Below are positions 24,677-36,800 of a stretch of 64,000 bases of DNA, in pieces; position 1 is the stretch's first letter, and every line of letters starts with the position of its first letter. This stretch comes from Dipteronia dyeriana. Its lineage: Eukaryota > Streptophyta > Magnoliopsida > Sapindales > Sapindaceae. The notes beneath the pieces are model-generated. The model was not told the origin of the DNA and did no database searches. It was given only the letters and a program-made list of their open reading frames with translations. Made by a program: the position numbers and the translations under genes. Location of the stretch: the NCBI GenBank assembly GCA_032871835.1, contig CM065300.1, positions 8,451,768 to 8,515,767 on the forward strand. Reading direction: 5' to 3'.

Positions 24677-25368
24677 AGTAAGAACCTTGATGAAAACATA
24701 TCGATTTTTATGAATTTTGATCTAAATATTTTTGTGAATGATAAATTCATTGAAATTTACATATAAACAAAATTTGAATTTTTTTGATTTCTAGAACAAT
24801 TATTTTGAATTTTTCTATATTTCTAATATTTTTTCATGTCTTCATATTTAATAAAATCGGGACAAATTGTTTCGTTGCTTAAATTTTTTAAAATTTTATT
24901 CATATATAAACTTATCATCTATTAAAAAAATCACATCAAAATTCTTAAAAATCGATGTAATTACGTTAAGATTTTTATCGAAATTAAAGTAAAGGATCTT
25001 TTATATATATTAACTTTCACATAAGGGATCCCTTACTTTAATTTCAGTAAGAACCTTGATGCAAACATATCGATTTTTATGAATTTTGATCTAAATATTT
25101 TTATGAATGATAAATTCATTGAAATTTACATATAAATAAAAATTGAAATTTTTTGATTTCTAGAACAATTATTTTGAATTTTTCTATATTTCTCATATTT
25201 TTTCATGTCTTCATATTTAACAAAATCGGGACAAATTGTTTCAGTGCTTAAAAAAATCTTAAATTTTATTCATCTATAAAAAAAAATCACATCAAAATTC
25301 TTAAAAATTGATGTAATTACGTTAAGATTTTTATCGAAATTAAGGTAAAGTATCCTTTATATATATAT
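24677..25368. repeat. Tandemly duplicated TIR MITE
   Basis: A segment starting agtaagaaccttgatg occurs at 24677 and again at 25046 (offset 369 bp), with high identity over about 320 bp. The second copy starts at about 25023 with aagggatcccttactttaat and ends with gaaattaaggtaaagtatcc, its inverse, so it looks like a complete TIR element. The first copy has the same right end but lacks the left terminus. Superfamily unknown. Confidence 0.7.
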
Positions 25369-26674
25369 GGACAAAGATATCAACTTATCTATTTTTATAC
25401 TAATATAACTTAAATAAATGTTTAATAATTAATAGGTAGTTAAGTGGTACACACCTCATATTCGTTTATAAGATTATAAATTCGAGATACGTTTTCCTTT
25501 TCCAATTATAAAATGTCTCACGTGTGAAAGGCAAATGTCTAAAGCTGTAACTTATTTCAAATGTGATGTGAATTCAAAGTAGCAAATGATCCACGTATGT
25601 GTATATATGAAAATTTTCGTATAAATACGTAATTATTGAATTAGATAAGGATATTAAATATAAACCATTTATTTTACATATTTTGACTAGATATGTTTAC
25701 ACTTATCAAAACTTTTTTAGAAATGAATGGATTGCATTCAACATCCTTATATAATTTAATTTGGTGTGCACCGATAGAAAAATGAATATATATAATATTC
25801 AATATATTTCTTTTATTATTAACATGAATATAAACTATATCCTTCTTCGTTTTGGCGTGAGCTGGAGTACTACCTGAATTCAAACTTTTATATAATTACG
25901 AAATAAATTATTAGATAAACTGGCAACTTAGATTAATAAAATTAATTATATACACGCCTAACTTACGAAAATTATTGGCGTAAACGAGTAATATTTGTTA
26001 GAATATCTTAAAAATAATATATGTACCATCGTGCAAGCAATCCATGAAGTATAAACGATATTTGCTTTCTTAATGTGTGCATGATGTGTTGGCCGTAGCA
26101 ACCCTCACGTTGTCTAAATGAAATCCATCTCATTTTGTATAAATGATATATGCTTTCTTACTGTGATCTGTGCGAGATACATATACTATTTTTAAGGTAT
26201 TCTAAAAATTATTACTCTTTAATTGTTAACAACTTTTCTAAGTTAGATGTGTATATAATTAATTTTTTGAATCTAAACTGCTAGTTTAGCTGATAATTCT
26301 TCTTGTGACGGGATAAGGTTGGTCTGGTAATAAATCTCTCATATATATACATAACGAAATTGGGGATTCGAGTTCTAAAAGTATTCCAACTTCATGTAAC
26401 AGTATAGTACTTAAAAAAAAAATATCAACATTATATAAAATTTTGAATGCAAATACAGCTATATTTACAGTGGAAATACACACATAGTGACACAGGACCA
26501 ACCCAAACAAAACTTATTCAATAATCAGCAAGTAAAAAACAGAAAACTCTTCTACACCATTTATTCAAGCATCAGATCAATACCTCTTCTTACTACCAAG
26601 ATGACCACTGACCTTATCATATGTCACCAAACGTAGCCAAGTTGAAGTGGCTATCTTTCTCTCTCTCTATATAA
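25369..26674. other. Upstream flank of the sulfate transporter gene
   Basis: No coding frame. Two SINE-like spots: 25432-25490 (gtagttaagtggtac, then aaattcgaga) and 26295-26423 (ggttggtctggtaataaa, then ggattcgagttc at 26364-26375, then an A-run). A CT-rich tract and (AT)n stretch at 26656-26695, including tataaatatata, lie just before the start codon and may form the core promoter and leader. Confidence 0.5.
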
Positions 26675-26731
26675 ATATATATATATATATATATAGTGCA
26701 CAAGAGTAACCTTTTTGATTGTAGAATTGAA

Positions 26732-29700
26732 ATGGGTTTGGCGATTCCTCCATCGAGACCGTTTTTGAAGTCACTCAAGTCGGGTCTGAAAGAGACTTTC
26801 TTCCCTGATGACCCTTTCCGGCAATTCAAGAACCAGCCGCCGTCCAGGAAGATCTTGTTGGGTTTGCAGTACTTCGTGCCCATCTTCGAATGGGCTCCTC
26901 GCTACACTTTCGAGTTCTTCAAAGCTGATCTTATATCAGGAATCACCATTGCCAGTCTTGCCGTTCCACAAGGCATAAGTTATGCAAATTTGGCCAACTT
27001 GCCTCCGATTATCGGATTATGTAAGTTACAAATACTAGCTAAGCTAACTTAGCTGATAAGTTATGTTGTTTTTTATTTATTTAAATATATACCTATCACT
27101 TGTATAAGTATCGACTCGAACTTGAAACAATATCATATTGAATAAATACACTTACCATTTAGTCATACTCAACAGTGGTGTGCTGTTATCATTTTTATCT
27201 AAGATTATAAAAAATAGAAAATTGATAATATAATTTTTTTTTGTATACCGGTGAAATACAGATTCAAGCTTTGTTCCACCGTTGATATATGCAATATTAG
27301 GAACCTCAAGAGATTTAGCGGTGGGTACAGTAGCGGTGGCATCAATTTTAATAGCTTCAATGATAGGGAAAGCAGTGAACCATACTGAGAATGCTGAGCT
27401 GTATTTTCAATTAGCTATAACTGCTACTTTCTTTGCTGGAGCTTTTCAAGCTGCTTTGGGTTTATTAAGGTAAGCAATTCAATTCTTTCAACAATATGGG
27501 TTGACTAGTAGTCTAAAAATCAAAACTTTCATCGTAAAATACAAAAAGAGACGTGAGGTGCATGTGGATAATTAATGAAGAATAATTAGTTAGAATTCGG
27601 ATATTCTATTCTCGTTATGATTCATAAGTATTATAATGAATGTGTGGTTAAGATATAATTGGTTTTTATAATCATTTTATCAATAACCAATCACATATTT
27701 TAAAAATATCAGAAAAAATAAGATAAGTAGAGGATCTAAATCCAGTTAGTTGATAATTATTAATTAATAGTTGTTTATAATTTCTCTGGTTGTCTTTAAT
27801 TTTTGTGTGAAATTATACATGCAGGCTTGGTTTTATAGTGGAGCTTTTATCACATGCAACCATAGTGGGTTTCATGGGTGGGGCAGCCACAGTAGTGTGT
27901 CTTCAACAACTAAAAGGAATTCTTGGACTGGTTCGATTCACTCATGCCACCGATCTTGTATCGGTTATGCGCTCCGTTTTTACCCAAACACACCAGGTTA
28001 ATTTTCATTAATTAAACTATAAATTAATAATAAGCTTTAATTTATTTCATTGAAAACAATATTCTCGTTAGTTCAAGTGAGTGTATTAATTGTACTGTTG
28101 TAATGGTGGATGTGTGTTTTTGTTGCAGTGGAGATGGGAGACTGGAGTTTTGGGCTGTTGTTTTGTTTCCTTCCTGCTCCTCACAAGATACTTTGTAAGT
28201 AGATCCACATTCCATAGTCTAATTAACTATTTCTTTTTTATTTTTTTGATATATAATCAACTTTTTCATTTTTTTTATTCTTTTGAACTAATTCATACTA
28301 TGCGAAAACCTTTTTTTTTTTTTTTCGATGTTACAAATCTGAATTTGACAATAGGAGACCCCACTAAATAATTAGTACCAAGAATCAAAAGTAAAGTCAA
28401 AGTGCTATTATATCACTACATATATTTAGTTTGTGTGTTAAACTTTCATGTCACTTACCAACCTTTGTTGCTGTCAAAGTTGATGAAACATCAACAATTA
28501 AGTGATCAAGTGATCAACAACAGCAATAATAATAATAATAATATTGAATTATAATTAACACTTCTCACTTGGGTTTCTTCAACCTCTCAATGCTATGAAT
28601 TGTTACACAATTAATCTACCATGGACAATAAGATAATTAAATATAAAAGTTAATAAAAATATTTTTGACCATCTTCTAACAGGATGGATTGTACTATTGG
28701 ACTATTGGAGGTTAATAATCAGGGGTGAATTCATAAATAGTCAAAAAAAAATATTAGTTTATTACTTTTAGCCATCCATTTATATTTTATTGTTTTTGAT
28801 ATTTTTAATTCAATTTTACTTTACCTGACATGTAATTTTATTATATACCATTTGATTAAAAGTTACATACGAATTGTTTTTTTAAATTATATGTCAGTTA
28901 AGTTTTAAGTTATATGTCAATTGACTTTCAAATTATATGTAGTTGATTTTCAAGTTACATGTTAATTGATTTCCAAGTTACTGAATTAATGAAATAAATG
29001 AAATAAAGATAAAATAGAGGACAATCTTTATTGTCTATTACTAAAAGTAATAAATATAATAAAATAGAAATTCATGCTAAAAACAATAAAACAATAAATG
29101 TTTTGATTATTTCTTGCAATTTCCTTTCCTCTTATAAAAGTATATAGCTAATAAATGTTGATGATGATGACTTCTTGACATGCGCAGGGCAAGAAAAAAC
29201 CAGAATTCTTCTGGGTAAATGCAATGGCACCTCTCACCTCTGTTATTCTGGGAAGCATCCTAGTTTACTTGACTCACGCTGAGAAACACGGCGTCGAAGT
29301 GGTGAGTGAGACCTCTCTACCTTATCAGATCACTGATCTTATTCCACCATTACACAAAGTCACAAACATATAAATGAATCCCATATATAGAGTAGGTTTC
29401 AGTGCAGAATCCCCGTACTTTTTTATCGTATGGGATTGACTTTGTAGTAACATTAAAAATCAATAATTATAATTACGTCACACTAGATCACTCACACTTT
29501 ACGTTCACAATGACAATATGATATATATACACGTGCCACTATATATAAGAGCTACTTGGATTCTCTTATATTATATTCGTTTTTATTTATTTTTGAAGTA
29601 GAGTTGATGGATTATAAAAATATATGCAGATTGGGCACCTGAAGAAAGGGTTGAACCCACTAACAATGTCAGATTTAGCTTTTGGGTCTCCATATCTGAT

Positions 29701-31557
29701 GACAACTATTAAAACCGGAGTAATAACCGGCATCATTGCTCTTGCTGTAAGTACTTCTCACTCTCTCACCCACATGCCCCATTTGAACTTTAATTAAAGG
29801 GTATGAAGAAATGTGTGTCGAAGTCATATTTAGATTGTGTCACGTGGTATAAGTCTTTTATACGAATAATAAGATGATAGTTCGCCCAATAGCATATGAC
29901 ATTTTTGAGTGTGTTGAGACGGATACGATGATTGTGTGTGATGGTGTGTACAGGAAGGAATAGCGGTTGGGAGAAGCTTTGCAATGTTCAAGCACTATCA
30001 AACAGATGGGAACAAAGAGATGATTGCATTTGGGATGATGAATATGGTTGGCTCTTGCACTTCTTGCTATGTAACTACAGGTATTCATTTCCAACTCTGC
30101 CTCCACTTGAAGCCTGTTTTGACCTATAAATGGATTCAGCAAATACCCTTTCTCCGACCACTAATCTTATCAGCTAAACTAGTTAACTAGATTTTGAATG
30201 AAAATTAGTCAAGAGAGACTAAAATAATAAGCAAAACCAGCTTAGCTTATTAGAATCACTATCCAGTACTTATTTGTAGATATTAATGGCTATTTCAGGA
30301 CCATTTTCACGGTCGGCCGTGAATTTTAACGCAGGATGCAAGACTGTGGTGTCAAATATAGTAATGGCAGTGACTGTGATGATGACATTGTTATTCTTGA
30401 CGCCTTTGTTCCATTACACTCCTCTTGTGGTGCTCTCCTCCATAATTATCGTAGCAATGCTTGGCCTAATTGACTACGAAGCCGCCATGCACCTCTGGAA
30501 ACTTGACAAGTTTGACTTCATCGTGTGCATGAGCGCTTATCTTGGTGTTGTCTTTGCCAGTGTGGAGATTGGCCTAATCATCGCAGTAAGTAATTAGTAC
30601 CGCTTATATTCATCAGATCCTGTATAGAAACGAAATCTTTGCAAATGTCATTTGAGCCTGGAGCCTGACATGTCTCGTGTTTTGATATGATGAATATATA
30701 TATATATATATATATATGCAAATGCAGGTTTCAATTTCCTTACTAAGGTTGCTTCTGTTTGTGGCAAGGCCTCGAACATTTGTTCTGGGCAACATTCCAA
30801 ACTCCGCAACATACAGAAGCATTGATCAGTACCCAGTAGCTAACAATGTTCCTGGAGTTCTAATACTTCAGATTGATGCACCAATCTACTTTGCCAATGC
30901 AAGTTACTTGAGAGAAAGGTAAACACAAAATGCCCAATTTCAGATATTGATCAAACAAATCATATCGCTACGGACTCGACCATCTTTCCTTCCTGCTATC
31001 TCATTATCAGGATCTCAAGATGGATTTACGAGGAGGAAGACAGATTAAAACTTTCAGGAGAAACCAGCTTACACTATGTCATATTAGACATGAGCTGTGA
31101 GTAATTAGAACACTAAATTAAAATCAATAATTGTGATAATACCAGCTTTTGCACATACAATTCCCAACTTTGAAAACATATTTGAATCGCAGCTGTTGGC
31201 AGCATCGACACAAGTGGAATCAGTATGCTTGAAGAAGTCAAGAAGATTGTTGACAAAAGAGGTCTCAAGGTATTTACAGTTTATATAAATTTTACTTGTA
31301 ATTTGTCACTAATGAATCTATGATTGGTCAATAAGCTTATTATTGATTGATCTGTGTTGCTGTTGTTTCAGCTTGTATTAGCAAACCCAAGAAGTGAAGT
31401 TTTGAAGAAGCTAGATATGTCCAAGTTCATAGAAAACATTGGGCAGGAATGGATCTATCTTACAGTGCAAGAAGCTGTTGCAAGATGCAATTTCACGCTA
31501 CACAAAAGCAAACCAAACCCTGAAGTTGAACATAACTCAAAAGATAACAATGTCTGA
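26732..31557 (+). CDS. SULTR3;1: Group 3 sulfate transporter (SLC26/SulP family)
   Basis: Twelve exons, all GT-AG and phase-consistent: 26732-27020, 27262-27469, 27825-27996, 28129-28194, 29188-29301, 29630-29746, 29954-30080, 30299-30585, 30728-30918, 31011-31096, 31193-31269, 31372-31557; 639 aa. After a short cytosolic N-terminus (FFPDDPFRQFKN) come the multi-pass membrane domain with the SulP signature (GITIASLAVPQGISYANLA, about 71-89) and a C-terminal STAS domain (about 500-625) with the DTSGI motif at 558-562. That Thr is important in plant sulfate transporters. Sequence is closest to Arabidopsis SULTR3;1 from memory; SULTR3 members are reported at the plastid envelope for sulfate import. 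The N-terminus is about 19 residues shorter than Arabidopsis SULTR3;1. There is no upstream ATG in the leader. It converges with the TPR gene downstream. Confidence 0.96.
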
Positions 31558-32022
31558 TGATCTATGATCAATCATAAGTTTAATGGCTCTGATTGGATCT
31601 CTTTAATGATAATGCACATCATCACCGAGAAAGCACCATAATTAATCTGTTTTGAGAGTTGCCTGTGAGCTTTAAATTTGTAATGCTACAGAAGCAATAT
31701 TATATGCAGTCTATGGTGCCATTTTCTAATAAGACTCGTAACAAATGGGGATTTTTATTTGAAGTTCTCTCTTTCTCTTCTACTTTTTGGATAGTCAAAG
31801 GCTTATCTAATATAACTTTTTTGATCACAGGTGGCGGCGACTCAATCCTGATACATTATATGTATCAATCTAAATGAACGTCATTCACCACCAAACCACA
31901 TTAGACAATTGTGGCTTATCTAGTGTGACTTATAAACAAATTTTTGACTTAGGAGGATGATATGTAAATAAATAAAGATGAATTTCCCTAAACATCCAGT
32001 CCTCCAACTACTTGTAGATATT

Positions 32023-32058
<36 letters not shown>

Positions 32059-32711
32059 CCTGGCTAAAGTACAAGTTACAACAAAATCAAAATGCAGAAT
32101 TCAGACTATAATCTGTGAGCAATCCTGACTGAGTTGCTAACCGGGAATCCTGACGAGGTCATCTTTAACATGAAAATGTTGATTTAATACTAGGCATTAA
32201 CAAATAAAAATGTATTATTGGATATCAAGAACAGGTATGAAATGCACAAGCTCCAAGCAAAGTTTTCTACCCAGATATCTTCATTGGCTGTAGCGTTAAA
32301 CTATATGAGATTTTTGAGGATGTCCAAATAAGAAAAGCAAAAATTCTAAATCGAAAATAGTCTTTACAATCCGTACTTTTTAGCCAAAACTCAATGGAGG
32401 ATTTGATGGAGTGGATGTGGACTGAACATCTCAAACCAATACAAAGTTCACAAAATATATGAGTTGGCGATAACCTAGCTAAAAATCTTAATTCTTCCTA
32501 GTTTGACAAATACTAACAAATAAGAGTGTCAAGCATTCTATGCTAATCCAACTAAAATACTAATTTTCAACTGTTTGGGTTTTCAAGTACTCTTAATTTT
32601 CTTTAACATAGTGTTAATCCAACTGATCAATAAAAAACAAAAGTAATTTCCCGATCATTCCTAGACAGCCTTCCTTAATTATAAACGTGAATACCTAGAC
32701 AAGATCAGAGC
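31558..32711. other. 3' flank of the sulfate transporter
   Basis: Likely 3' UTR for the first few hundred bases, then AT-rich spacer with an (AT)n tract at 32025-32056. No gene; short frames here are not supported. Confidence 0.55.
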
Positions 32712-32715
32712 AACA

Positions 32716-33338
32716 TGTCACGGGCCGCAAGCCCAGGAGTCCAACAAAGGCCCTTAATCTGCCAAATTCCTGGAAGATTCTAGAGACTTCCCTATAATTC
32801 CGGCATTGGTCAAGCTTCTAGAAGTCTCTAGCAACCCAACCATCTCTACACCATTCTTGTGCATAGATAGGTGTAGAATAATCAAGAACCTTGTAAAGGC
32901 ATGTAAATAAATGTAGAGTATTCTAGTTAGGTGTAGAATATTCTGGAGACTTAATCTCCACTATTATACTAGATTAGTCTAGAACATTCCTTAAGGAGGC
33001 GGCTCAACTATAAATAGCCAATCCATCTCATTTGTAAATCATCCTAGAATTCTTACATTAATACAACTCTTCCTTTGAGAGTATTTGTGAGCATTCTAGT
33101 GATCCAGAGCATCGTGGTCTTCCTTCGCAAGTCCACCGATCCTCTGCCTCTGGGCTCCCCATTTCGACCCTCTCCCGACTCTCCTCACTCTAAATCGCTT
33201 CCGCATCTTCACACTCGGCAACGTTCGTCCAAGAACTTGCCCGAGTGTCCCTCTTACAAGGCTTACTTAGCAACGTTCCCACGGAAGTTGCCTAAGTGCC
33301 GCACGGGTGTGCCTAGATGAAATTCTCACCCCGTGACA
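32716..33338 (+). mobile_element. Solo LTR (Gypsy-like)
   Basis: A 623-bp sequence starting tgtcacgggccgc and ending accccgtgaca, i.e. a 9-bp inverted terminus tgtcacggg. It is flanked by aaca on both sides (32712-32715, 33339-33342). It has a TATA box (tataaatag, 33009-33017) followed by a GC-richer R/U5-like part with two stem-loops. There is no second copy nearby, so it is a solo LTR. The open frame at 33075-33317 lies within it and is not a gene. Confidence 0.75.
33212..33297. repeat. Two adjacent stem-loops in the solo LTR
   Basis: 33212-33247 pairs cactcggcaa with ttgcccgagtg; 33265-33297 pairs acttagcaac with gttgcctaagt. They sit downstream of the TATA box, within the presumed transcribed part of the LTR. 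Confidence 0.65.
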
Positions 33339-33342
33339 AACA

Positions 33343-33889
33343 GCACAATATCATACTAAAATGAAAATCGATGAAAGAAGCCGTAAGAAATATATTATGC
33401 ATTCAACAGTCAACATAGCACAAGTGTATGTCAAAAATGACCTATCTTGATGACTCTTTACATTAAATTTCAAGACAGAATGATGAAGTACTATGCCAAC
33501 TTGTTCCAAACTGTTTCAGCACCAATAATTAGCAATACAGACCAAGACCAGCGAATAATTTCAATCAATTTACTGGCCAAAGCTGAAAGCCCCCTTCGCA
33601 CAAAAATACAGGAAGCCATTTTACAATAAGAACGTCTGTCAAAAACAATCACTTATCCAGCCCAGCAAACTTCTTGAGAGTTCAAAATTAAGTGAGTGAA
33701 CGTAAGGCCAAGAGAGCACCTTGTTTTCTCATCCAAGTAGGAACTTGCATAACAACTCAAGGCAAAAGCAGGTTCCCAATGTTCTCCTGCGTCTTTGATT
33801 ACGTAAGACTCCCATTTAAGTATGCACAAACATTTTCCACTGATGAAAACCATACTAATATAAAAAGGATACTAAGAATTCGGCAACAT
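33343..33889 (-). other. 3' flank of the TPR gene
   Basis: Non-coding sequence after the TPR stop codon; probably contains its 3' UTR. Frames on both strands are short and show no family resemblance. Confidence 0.5.
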
Positions 33890-36800
33890 TTATTTGAATA
33901 AACGAGGAACCACTTCATGGGCATTTATATCCAAAACCTCCGGGTCCCTGAAAAAGGATTGGCCACTGATGTTTCATTGTTTTCAATAGAAAGTAAATTG
34001 CACAAAAAAGGAGTTATTGTTGTTAAATGATGAGACACAACCCTTCTACTAGTAAAGTTTGTTCCACAGGTTATTTGCTGGAGGAAGGTGGATGGAACAA
34101 ACATTATGAGTGTGTTTTGTTGAAGCAGGAAGCTAACATGTATATACAAGAAAGAAACCGATCTCTATCTCTACCAAAAATTAAATTCAACAAAGTGGAA
34201 TCTTCTGTGGCAGCAAATACAATAACAGTGCAAGTTTTTACAACCAAACTCCGAATCTTTCTAGCAATGAGCTAAAGGGGTCATCAATCAAAGTTTGTGC
34301 CATAAAGCTCCACAGAATCGGTGAAATGTTTAAATGTAATAAATTAGGGCATGTTCGTTAATGCTTTCTGTTTTATCAATTTTCCTTTGAAAACAAGAAA
34401 CTGATTCTCATCAAGATCTGAAAAAAGCGTAGCAAAAACTGAAAACAGTATTCTAAATATATATATCAAGTAATAATATATTTTTTGTAGTACTACCTTG
34501 GAGATATTTACCTTAAGATTAATTTCTGCACTCAGAAAACTAGAGATTATAATTAATTATCTGCAAATGATAGAGGGTGAGAGATACCTGCAAAGCGTTT
34601 GACCCTTTTCATTGGAACTAGATATAAACCATATTTTTCTCACGAGCGGTGACTCAAATTGAACAAAGAAACCATCATGTTGCCCGTGTTTCCACTTTCT
34701 TGATCCTTGACCTTTCCAAACCTGAAAAGACAGCCCATATCTGTGAGTCCTTGCAAAGAGTCACTTTATATCACTAGACTGCATGTATCCATAATCCATG
34801 AATCGATAAGTAGCATGCATAGAATGTGAGACAAGCAAGAACCAACCAATCAGCAGTCAGCACACTAGAACCCACTTGAAGTTAACAGACTGATTAGGTA
34901 TGCATACCGGGTTGGTCCCTCTCCCCTCATAATTTGTGGCTTGGATTCCCCAACCCAATATGAATTAGTCAGAGTCCAAGATAGCCAATGAAGAACCCAA
35001 CTTGGCCAATAAGGGCAGCATACAGCTGCTATTGATATTGAGGGACTTGAGAAATTCATAAAACCCAAGCTCCTTTTCTGATGAAAAATTGATATATTTA
35101 ATAATCCCGGGGACTGACATTTATAATTATTTAATTCAAGCTAAAAGACATGTCAATCCAAAGAATGTACCACCCATCAAATCCTTCATCAAGCTCTTCA
35201 TGAAAAACTATTAGCCATGATTACATTTATTTATTTTTCTTAAAATTTCAAATGCAATCCATCACACAAAAACAATTTATTATTTTCCCCTTTGGACCAA
35301 GGCCTAGCTGTTAGTGGCAAGGTTTTAAAAGGCAAAATCGAGCCTCGAGGCGGTTGGCCACCGCCTCACGAGACGTAAGCCTCGAGGCGAAATGAGGCTT
35401 AAGCCTCAATTAATTAATAATAATAAATTCAAAATAAAATAAAAACATCTAAAAATTGTAAAAACAAACTAAAAATGCATATTTCATCATTCATACCATA
35501 ATATCAATGACTTAGTAAGTAGTAACAATACTATCCAATAAAAACACACAACATGACTTAGTTCATAATAGAGAAAATTAATAACAACGTAAAGTCATAA
35601 GACAAAAGACTAAAAACCATGAATCCTCTCATCCCAAACTAGAAATTTAGAACAAGTCTTAGAGTTTAAATCTATGACTCAATCCAATCATTATTTTCAT
35701 CAACACTATTGGGATTGGGATCAATTGGAAGGTCATATTAATAATTATTAAGTCCATCTTTATATCCATCATCATCGAACCCAATCTTATTGTCTTCATC
35801 TCCAAAGTCATCTCCACCTTCATCTATCAATTGTAAACTCCCTACATAAAGAAATTAGATATATAGTATATTAAATTATTAATATATAGTATAAATAAGT
35901 TTTCCTTCTTTATCCTTTCTTCACATCTTTGGTAGGCTAGGGTTTTAGTTTATTTAGGTTGTTTAGTTTAATAACAGACCCAAGCCAATGGCCCAAACCT
36001 ATTTTTATTTTGAAAAAATAAGTGCCCAACAGACCAAACATCAAAAAAAGGCCCAATAACATGTTCGTTTTGAGGCTTAAGCCTCAAGCGCCTCAAGAGG
36101 TGTACTTCTCACCTCTTGAGGCTTAGGTACACAAGCATGAGGCTTATGCCTCGAGGCTATTTTTGACTGCCTCATCGCCTCAAGGCGCACGCCTCGTAAC
36201 GCCTTTTAAAACCATGGTTAGTGGTGTTGGTAACCATGAAAAAATTCCAGCTTCTTGCAAGTTTTCAAGCAAAGCTGACTAAACAAACCGTTGGGAATGT
36301 GTTTTGATGTATGTCTCTAGGGCAGTTTTGCTCAAAGATAATGTGAAAATAATGTTATTGCAAGTCTAATTTACAAATAATGAATATCAACACTCTTTGG
36401 CACATCAAAGAAGCATATGTATGTCTTCAACTTGATCCCAACATATTATGAATGCATCCATGTTAGCAAGTATTCACATGCCAATTATCCATTGGGAGCA
36501 TTAAGAACCTTAATCCTTTTGTTATCAAGAAAATCCATACGCAATCTGAAGAATATATGAAGAAATTGTATATTACCTGAGGGTAAGATATGATACTTTT
36601 CGGCGCCACTAGGCAAGCTGCACTTGAAAAAGAATCCTCAGCATACTGCCTTAGAAATGAAAAGCAATTGCTGTGTGTATGGGGTGACTCAAAGGCCTGG
36701 CACGAAAGAGAAGTAATCATTATAAGTATATATACATCTATACACAAGATGAGATTAAAGCAAAGAATATATGAATTTAGAAGTTCAACGGACTTATAAT

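Noticed and set aside
33075..33320. 81-codon open frame, + strand
   Set aside because: Lies wholly inside the R/U5 part of the solo LTR and shows no protein family features.
34340..34470. Sequence like a hAT left end (gggcatgttcgttaatgc) in TPR intron 7
   Set aside because: No matching right end within the intron.
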